Assembly (NCBI GenBank): GCA_001798105.1
Contig: MGRI01000011.1
Span: 11,176 to 17,888 of the forward strand
Length of the DNA stretch: 6,713 nucleotides
Reading direction: 5' to 3'
DNA from: Deltaproteobacteria bacterium RIFCSPHIGHO2_02_FULL_40_11
GTDB lineage: Bacteria; Bdellovibrionota; JACOXK01; 2-02-FULL-40-11
Every line of letters starts with the position of its first letter. Positions within the stretch are counted from its first letter, which is position 1. Positions 1 to 3,833 of this stretch are shown here, piece by piece. The position numbers were made by a program, and so were the translations under genes. Below the pieces are notes generated by a model. That model was not told the origin of the DNA. It ran no database searches and worked only from the letters and a program-made list of their open reading frames with translations.

Positions 1-502
1 CACACGGTCCCATGATGGCTGTAATTTGGGGAATGACGCCAGAAGCCATGGTATTTCGTAAAAAGATATCTGCATACCCCCCTAAAGATTCTACGCCTTC
101 TTGAATGCGCGCCCCTCCAGAGTCGCAAAGCGCAATGATCGGAGCACCATTTTTAAGCGCCATTTCTTGAATTTTACATATTTTTTTGGCATTCGTGGCA
201 CTTAAAGACCCCCCAAAAACAGTAAAATCTTGGGAAAATACGTATACAAGCCTTCCTTCAATGGTGCCATAGCCGCTGATCACACCATCTCCAGGGTAGT
301 GTTTTTCGTCCATCCCAAAATCCAGGCAGCGGTGTTTTACAAAGCGATCGACCTCTACAAAGCTATCTTCGTCTAAAAGAAAGTCGATTCTTTCACGTGC
401 GGTAAGTTTTCCGGCTTGATGCTGTTTTTCAATGCGTTCTGGGCCGCCCCCGAGCAGGGCAGCTTCATTTAATTCCTTAAGGATTTCAAATGGATCCGAC
501 AC
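1..502 (-). CDS. Acyl-CoA carboxylase carboxyltransferase (beta) subunit, propionyl/methylmalonyl-CoA type, N-terminal part
   Basis: This gene is cut by the left window edge: 167 codons are present of a family that usually runs to about 510-520 residues. The protein is the biotin-dependent carboxyltransferase subunit (PccB/MmdA family), which moves carboxyl between carboxybiotin and propionyl- or acetyl-CoA in the cytoplasm. Seen directly on translation: an N-terminal helical part with GKLTARERID (residues 31-40), the GDGVISGYGTIEGR block (71-84), SQDFTVFGGSLS (90-101) and the hallmark DSGGARIQEGVESLGGYADI (127-146). The fragment stops at a family-typical IMGPC. The start is taken as GTG at 502: an in-frame TGA lies at 526-524 and no ATG or TTG falls between. 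No Shine-Dalgarno is visible. It is transcribed divergently from the PilZ gene. The exact acyl-CoA substrate, and whether it works with a biotin carboxylase as a carboxylase or with a decarboxylase membrane complex, cannot be told from this fragment. Confidence 0.93.
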   Translation of the reverse strand, partial: MSDPFEILKELNEAALLGGGPERIEKQHQAGKLTARERIDFLLDEDSFVEVDRFVKHRCLDFGMDEKHYPGDGVISGYGTIEGRLVYVFSQDFTVFGGSLSATNAKKICKIQEMALKNGAPIIALCDSGGARIQEGVESLGGYADIFLRNTMASGVIPQITAIMGPC

Positions 503-512
503 AATTGAAAGA

Positions 513-540
513 AGTCTAGCAAATCAAAGAGCCTTGTCAA
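513..540 (-). promoter_or_regulatory. Probable sigma-70 promoter of the carboxyltransferase gene
   Basis: On the minus strand a perfect -35 hexamer TTGACA (540-535) is followed after 16 bp by TAGACT (518-513), which matches 4 of 6 positions of the -10 consensus. The predicted transcription start, near 506, lies only about 4 nt before the GTG start codon, so the mRNA would be close to leaderless. The match is by eye only. Confidence 0.45.
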
Positions 541-560
541 TTAAGAATTGATGTGATAAT
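534..560 (+). promoter_or_regulatory. Probable promoter of the PilZ gene (extended -10)
   Basis: On the plus strand TTGTCA (534-539, 5 of 6) is followed after 15 bp by GATAAT (555-560, 5 of 6). A TGT at 552-554 gives an extended -10, which would compensate for the short spacer. The predicted transcription start is near 567, just before the ATG at 571. The -35 overlaps the -35 of the divergent promoter on the other strand, so the two may compete for polymerase. Confidence 0.45.
538..550. repeat. Inverted repeat between the divergent promoters
   Basis: CAATT-AAG-AATTG is a perfect 5-bp inverted repeat with a 3-bp centre. It sits next to both -35 elements, between the carboxyltransferase and PilZ genes. 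The position suits an operator for both promoters, but short AT-rich palindromes arise easily by chance and no cognate regulator is identified. Confidence 0.3.
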
Positions 561-570
561 TTTTTCTGCA

Positions 571-942
571 ATGTCACCCATTAAGCAAGACCGTCTGTCT
601 CCTCGAACCCGTGTTCAAGCGCAAATTATTTTTAAAATTCCAACAGAAAAAATTAAAGATAAGTTTTTAACGTTTACATCCGAAAATTTATCAGAAAGCG
701 GGGCATTTTTAAAAGTTTCTGAAAGTAAGCTTCCATTTAAAGTGGGGACAGATTTAGATTTACTTTTTTCCTTACCCAAGTTTCCGGCGTTAATTCGCGC
801 CAAAGCCAAAGTGATTTGGACCACAGAAGGGTGGTCGAAAGACCCTGAAGGGGTAAACGGATTTGGGATTAAATTTGTAGAAATTTCCGACGAATTTCGT
901 CAGATGATTCGGCGATTTGTTTCAGAAAATGTAAATGGATAG
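571..942 (+). CDS. PilZ-domain protein (probable c-di-GMP receptor, myxobacterial-type family)
   Basis: This is a small single-domain cytosolic protein of 123 residues from the ATG at 571. It has both c-di-GMP-binding motifs of PilZ: RxxxR at R8/R12 and NxSxxG at N39-S41-G44 (NLSESGAFL). These are followed by the beta-barrel pattern ending in GFGIKFVEIS (98-106) and a C-terminal helix. The spacing resembles the single-domain PilZ paralogues of myxobacteria and other former Deltaproteobacteria (TIGR02266 type). Such proteins bind c-di-GMP and pass the signal to motility, surface or regulatory partners; the partner here is unknown. A GTG at 553 would extend it by six residues (MIIFSA), but that codon lies inside the predicted -10 region, so ATG 571 is preferred. 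No Shine-Dalgarno is visible. The last 43 bp overlap the 3' end of the convergent regulator gene. Confidence 0.85.
   Translation: MSPIKQDRLSPRTRVQAQIIFKIPTEKIKDKFLTFTSENLSESGAFLKVSESKLPFKVGTDLDLLFSLPKFPALIRAKAKVIWTTEGWSKDPEGVNGFGIKFVEISDEFRQMIRRFVSENVNG
889..901. repeat. 13-bp palindrome at the convergent gene ends
   Basis: GACGAA-T-TTCGTC is a perfect 6-bp inverted repeat around one central base. It overlaps the stop codon of the minus-strand regulator and lies within the PilZ coding sequence (codons for DEFRQ). As RNA it could form a 4-bp stem with a 5-nt loop on either strand. No U-tract follows, so it is not a typical intrinsic terminator. Confidence 0.3.
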
Positions 943-1943
943 CTCGGTTGAATTTTGTATTTATTCACTTTTTGAATCAGCCCAGACCTGGAAATACCTA
1001 ACTCTCTAGATACTTTTGACTTATTCCAATTGTGTTTGATAAGTGCTTCAAAAACCATCTTTCGTTCTAAACTTTGGGTGGCGTCGGTGAGCGTGTCACA
1101 GGTTTCAATAATATGGGATAGTTCTTTAATCGAGCTCCCCACAATTTTTTCAGATAAATGTTGCAGGGAATACATTTTTATCTGAGGAAAATCCATAACC
1201 ATACGTTTTATTTCTAATTTGAGTTCCGATGTATTTTTTGGCCAAGAATATTCTAAAAGCTTATTTAAGGCCGAAGGTGAAACATTTTGAATATTTTTTT
1301 CATTTTTTGAAAATTCTCGAACAAAAACATCCACAAGGTGCAAAATATCTTCTTTTCTAGATCTTAAGGGTAAAACTTCCAGAACCATCGATTTCAACTT
1401 GGCGTGCACTTCAGGTTCAAGATTTGAAAATCGTGTTGTAGAAACAATGACGCGATAGGCTTTAGAAGGGCATCGCAGGGCCTCTAAAAGAGCGGTTTGA
1501 ATTTGCGGTTGGGTGAGCGTGACATCTTGAAAATAAAGGGAAGCTTCCAGGTTATCTTCGAGATCTGTCCCCTTCATGCCGGGTTCAAAAACAATAAAAG
1601 GCCCTCGTTTTGTAGATTTTAAGTGTATGGCTCTGGCAAACGCTTCTTTTCCGCTTCCTTTTTCTCCCAAAATCAAAAGGGGATGATCACTTTCCTTATA
1701 TTTTTCTGCCAATTGAAACATGCGTTGCATGGTTTCGTTTTTGCTAAAAATAAAACCGAATTGTTGTTTTACATGTAAATCTTGTTTTAAAACTTCCAGG
1801 TACCTTTCGCGAAGCATCAATTCATCTTCAAGTTTTTGGCCTTCTTGAACCAACTCTAAAAGCGAGGTTTTAATTTTTTGATTTCGAACAGAGCCATTCA
1901 TGCGGTGGGTGAGTTTTTCAATTTTATGCGGTAAGCTCTCCAT
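900..1943 (-). CDS. Degenerate sigma-54 activator-like AAA+ protein with Fis-type HTH (probably unable to activate sigma-54)
   Basis: This 347-residue protein resembles a bacterial enhancer-binding protein but has lost key parts. Seen: an N-terminal helical, charged segment (about 5-60) with no recognisable sensory domain; an intact Walker A GEKGSGKE (93-100); a Walker-B-like ASLYFQDV (134-141) where the family has GTLFLDEI, so the catalytic Asp-Glu reads Gln-Asp; a sensor-I-like VSTTRF (167-172); and YSWPKNTSEL (232-241) in place of YxWPGNVREL. The segment from Walker A to Walker B is about 24 residues shorter than in the neighbouring activator, and the GAFTGA loop that contacts sigma-54 is absent. 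The C-terminal HTH (about 301-331, NWNKSKVSRELGISRSGLIQKV) is well preserved and matches the neighbour at 19 of 30 positions. Inference: a DNA-binding modulator or anti-activator derived from a paralogous activator. The start is ATG 1943, after an in-frame TAA at 1958-1956; no clear Shine-Dalgarno. The reading frame is unbroken. Confidence 0.85.
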   Translation of the reverse strand: MESLPHKIEKLTHRMNGSVRNQKIKTSLLELVQEGQKLEDELMLRERYLEVLKQDLHVKQQFGFIFSKNETMQRMFQLAEKYKESDHPLLILGEKGSGKEAFARAIHLKSTKRGPFIVFEPGMKGTDLEDNLEASLYFQDVTLTQPQIQTALLEALRCPSKAYRVIVSTTRFSNLEPEVHAKLKSMVLEVLPLRSRKEDILHLVDVFVREFSKNEKNIQNVSPSALNKLLEYSWPKNTSELKLEIKRMVMDFPQIKMYSLQHLSEKIVGSSIKELSHIIETCDTLTDATQSLERKMVFEALIKHNWNKSKVSRELGISRSGLIQKVNKYKIQPSYPFTFSETNRRII

Positions 1944-1958
1944 TTCGATGCCTACTTA

Positions 1959-1974
1959 AGCAATACTTATGCCA
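1959..1974 (-). promoter_or_regulatory. Sigma-54 (-24/-12) promoter of the degenerate regulator
   Basis: On the minus strand TGGCATA-AGTA-TTGCT fits the sigma-54 consensus TGGCAYR-N4-TTGCW, with the required 10 bp between the GG (-24) and the GC (-12) and a T before TGGC. The predicted transcription start is about 1948, five nt before the ATG at 1943. The site lies in the 166-bp gap between the two regulator genes, in the direction of the downstream one. That gene can therefore be transcribed separately from its upstream neighbour, probably under the control of a sigma-54 activator. Confidence 0.75.
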
Positions 1975-2000
1975 AGCGGGACAAAAAAATGAAATTCGAA

Positions 2001-2018
2001 AACAATGGATAAGTTGTT
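2001..2018. repeat. Inverted repeat upstream of the sigma-54 promoter (possible activator site)
   Basis: AACAA-N8-TTGTT is a 5-bp inverted repeat centred about 60 bp upstream of the predicted sigma-54 transcription start, and it is flanked by direct copies of GAAATT (1991-1996 and 2019-2024). Fis-type HTH dimers bind inverted repeats upstream of -24/-12 promoters. This one is short, AT-rich and nearer than usual, so it is only a candidate. Nothing else is seen between 1975 and 2109, and no terminator follows the upstream gene's TAG stop at 2112-2110. Confidence 0.22.
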
Positions 2019-2109
2019 GAAATTACAGTATTTTTATATTCCCAGATTTAAGAATCGAAGTGCAAATTTGAGAAAATGCAGATTAAAACGTAAAGCAAGT
2101 AGCCGGCGT

Positions 2110-3669
2110 CTACTTCTTTGTCATTTTTCGCTTATCCAAGCCATATTTTTCAACTTTCATAATAAGGCCTGCGCGACTGATGCCAAGCTCTTTGGCTAGT
2201 TTGGATTTATTCCAATTGGATCTGCGTAATCCTTCTTTGATCATCTCTCTTTCAAGTTCTTCGAGAGAATCTTTGAGTTTTCCTTGGACACGAACGCCTT
2301 GAATTTTTCCTTTTTCACCAAATTGTTTAATACGAATGGAAAGCATGTCGGCCGTAACTTTACTTTCAGATCCAGAAAGTACATTGAGTCTTTCAATTTC
2401 ATTTTCAAGCTCCCGGACATTTCCAGGCCAGTTATAATCTAAGAGTTTTTCCATGGCACGCTTTGCAACAGTTTTTTTCTTTGCATTTTTTTCTTTCGCT
2501 GTTTTATCTAAAAAATGATCCATTAAAAGCGGGATATCTTCTTTGCGTTCTCGCAGCGCTGGGACATAAATATTAATGACATTAATTCTGTAATACAGGT
2601 CTTCTCGAAATTCTCCACGTTCGACCATATCTTTTAAATCTTTATTGGTTGCAGCAATGACGCGAACATCTACTTTTCGGTGTTCTGTTGCGCCGACGGG
2701 GATAAAGGTTCCTTCTTGAAGCACACGTAAAATTTTAACTTGCATGGCCTGAGACATGTCTCCAATTTCGTCTAAGAAGAAGGTGCCTCCATTGGCAACT
2801 TCAAAAAGACCCTTTTTGTCTCGTGTGGCGCCTGTAAACGATCCTTTGACGTGTCCGAAAAGTTCGGAATCCAAAAGGTTATCATTAAAAGCGGAGCAGT
2901 TTTGGGTAACAAATACGCGGTCTTTTCTGGGGCTATTATAGTGAATGGCCCTTGCAATGAGCTCTTTTCCCGTTCCGTTTTCTCCTTGAACCATTACTGT
3001 ACTTTCAGATTCTTTAATTTTATCTAAAAGCGTATAGAGTTCTTGCATGGGTTTACTTTTACCAATCATGGCATCATATTTGTAACGAATCCCCAGTTCT
3101 TTATTAAGTTCACTAATGCGTTCTTCTCGAATGGAAATTTCGTTATGAAGGGTTATAATTTCTTCTGCAATCAGTCCCACAAGTTCATTAAAATAATTTT
3201 CTTCACTTTTATTGACAGATTTAATGCTATTTGCAGCTTCATCAACATCTTGGGCGGGGAGCCCCATCTCTTTTAAGCTTTTTTGGAGATGTTTTTTTTG
3301 TTTTTCGAAATCTTTATCTTCAAAATAACCCACAGCAATTACGGTTCCCATAAATTCATCCGCGAGGTAAATGGGAAACACAGAAGCCATCAGTCCAATG
3401 CCCCACATGTCTACCAAAGAATCTGCGCCAGAATTTCTAATTTTTTGCGTGGTGTTTGTACAAAACTCTGAAAAGTTTTCATACCCCAGTGCCGTGTTGA
3501 CGACCAAATTACACACTGGATTTGAGAAGGCTTTCTCTTCTCCTTTTTCCATGTTTCGAATAAAACCGCGATCGTCAGCGAAAAAAACTTCGACATTCCA
3601 CCATTGTGAGAGAATTTCTTTGAGCTTTCGAACAACATGCAAGTGTTCAAATTCTTCCCAGTTAAACAT
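2110..3669 (-). CDS. Sigma-54-dependent transcriptional activator with N-terminal PocR-like sensory domain
   Basis: This is a complete 519-residue enhancer-binding protein, which would use ATP hydrolysis to open promoters held by sigma-54 RNA polymerase. The N-terminal part (about 1-118) looks like a PocR/PAS-GAF-type ligand-sensing fold: a hydrophobic core, then FPIYLADEFMGTVIAVGYF (98-116), with cysteines at 53 and 70. This family call is tentative. A probable coiled coil (about 155-195) leads to the AAA+ domain: Walker A GENGTGKE (229-236), the sigma-54 loop GSFTGA (276-281, a known variant of GAFTGA), Walker B FFLDEI (297-302), REDLYYRI with the arginine-finger region (355-362) and sensor II YNWPGNVREL (412-421). 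A Fis-type HTH (about 482-508) ends the protein. No receiver domain is present, so it is probably controlled by a ligand or a partner rather than by phosphorylation. ATG 3669 is supported by a strong Shine-Dalgarno. Its regulon may include the paralogue just downstream. Confidence 0.93.
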   Translation of the reverse strand: MFNWEEFEHLHVVRKLKEILSQWWNVEVFFADDRGFIRNMEKGEEKAFSNPVCNLVVNTALGYENFSEFCTNTTQKIRNSGADSLVDMWGIGLMASVFPIYLADEFMGTVIAVGYFEDKDFEKQKKHLQKSLKEMGLPAQDVDEAANSIKSVNKSEENYFNELVGLIAEEIITLHNEISIREERISELNKELGIRYKYDAMIGKSKPMQELYTLLDKIKESESTVMVQGENGTGKELIARAIHYNSPRKDRVFVTQNCSAFNDNLLDSELFGHVKGSFTGATRDKKGLFEVANGGTFFLDEIGDMSQAMQVKILRVLQEGTFIPVGATEHRKVDVRVIAATNKDLKDMVERGEFREDLYYRINVINIYVPALRERKEDIPLLMDHFLDKTAKEKNAKKKTVAKRAMEKLLDYNWPGNVRELENEIERLNVLSGSESKVTADMLSIRIKQFGEKGKIQGVRVQGKLKDSLEELEREMIKEGLRRSNWNKSKLAKELGISRAGLIMKVEKYGLDKRKMTKK

Positions 3670-3677
3670 TTTTACAG

Positions 3678-3684
3678 CCCCCTC
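3678..3684 (-). promoter_or_regulatory. Ribosome binding site of the sigma-54 activator
   Basis: GAGGGGG lies 8 nt before the ATG at 3669 on the minus strand and fixes that start codon. It is the only strong Shine-Dalgarno seen ahead of any gene in the window. Confidence 0.75.
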
Positions 3685-3691
3685 ATTTTTT

Positions 3692-3772
3692 GGTTGTATA
3701 GTTTCTTTTCAGCGACTTGTAACTTATTGATTTTACTATGTTAATCCGTATACGTCCAACAAGTATACAACC
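3692..3772. repeat. TATAC-containing repeats in the leader of the sigma-54 activator
   Basis: On the plus strand GGTTGTATAG (3692-3701) and GTATACAACC (3763-3772) share a perfect 9-bp inverted match (GGTTGTATA / TATACAACC) about 63 bp apart. A third related site, CCGTATACG (3746-3754), has its GTATAC core exactly 15 bp from the core of the last one. All three lie between the predicted transcription start (about 3780) and the ribosome binding site. They may be binding sites for a repressor or for the activator itself, or the two long arms may pair in the mRNA. Confidence 0.4.
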
Positions 3773-3786
3773 CCTTACACTTATCG

Positions 3787-3814
3787 ATTGTACTTAAAAA
3801 GTTGACATTGTCAA
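3787..3814 (-). promoter_or_regulatory. Sigma-70 promoter of the sigma-54 activator gene
   Basis: On the minus strand a perfect TTGACA (3814-3809) and TACAAT (3792-3787, 5 of 6) are separated by 16 bp. The predicted transcription start, near 3780, gives a leader of about 110 nt. The promoter starts only about 20 bp after the uvrA stop codon. No convincing intrinsic terminator is seen between uvrA and this promoter, so read-through from uvrA is also possible. Confidence 0.55.
3802..3814. repeat. Palindrome overlapping the -35 element
   Basis: TTGACA-T-TGTCAA is a perfect 6-bp inverted repeat around one base. One arm is the -35 hexamer of the activator's promoter, so a protein bound here would block the promoter. 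The other arm reads as a -35 on the plus strand, but no good -10 follows it there. Confidence 0.35.
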
Positions 3815-3833
3815 ATTTTAAAACAGACAAAGT

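Noticed and set aside
513..533. Sigma-54-like AGGCTC...TTTGCT string on the minus strand before the carboxyltransferase
   Set aside because: The GG and GC dinucleotides are 11 bp apart instead of 10, and sigma-54 is strict about this spacing; the TTGACA-based promoter explains the site better.
900..1943. Degenerate activator as a simple frameshifted pseudogene
   Set aside because: The frame is continuous for 347 codons, the HTH is intact, Walker A is kept and a good sigma-54 promoter precedes it. The missing parts are internal in-frame losses, not a truncation.
2098..2112. GCCGGC-containing hairpin at the stop of the intact activator as a terminator
   Set aside because: The self-complementary core has no room for a loop and no T-run follows on the minus strand.
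2005..2199. 64-codon plus-strand open frame starting in the gap between the two regulators
   Set aside because: It runs antisense through the HTH region of the intact activator, has no ribosome binding site, and its low-complexity basic composition looks like a shadow frame.
3815..3833. Intrinsic terminator after uvrA
   Set aside because: Only a loose TTGTC/GACAA pairing with a long AT-rich loop is present, and it overlaps the next promoter's -35; there is no GC stem followed by a T-run.
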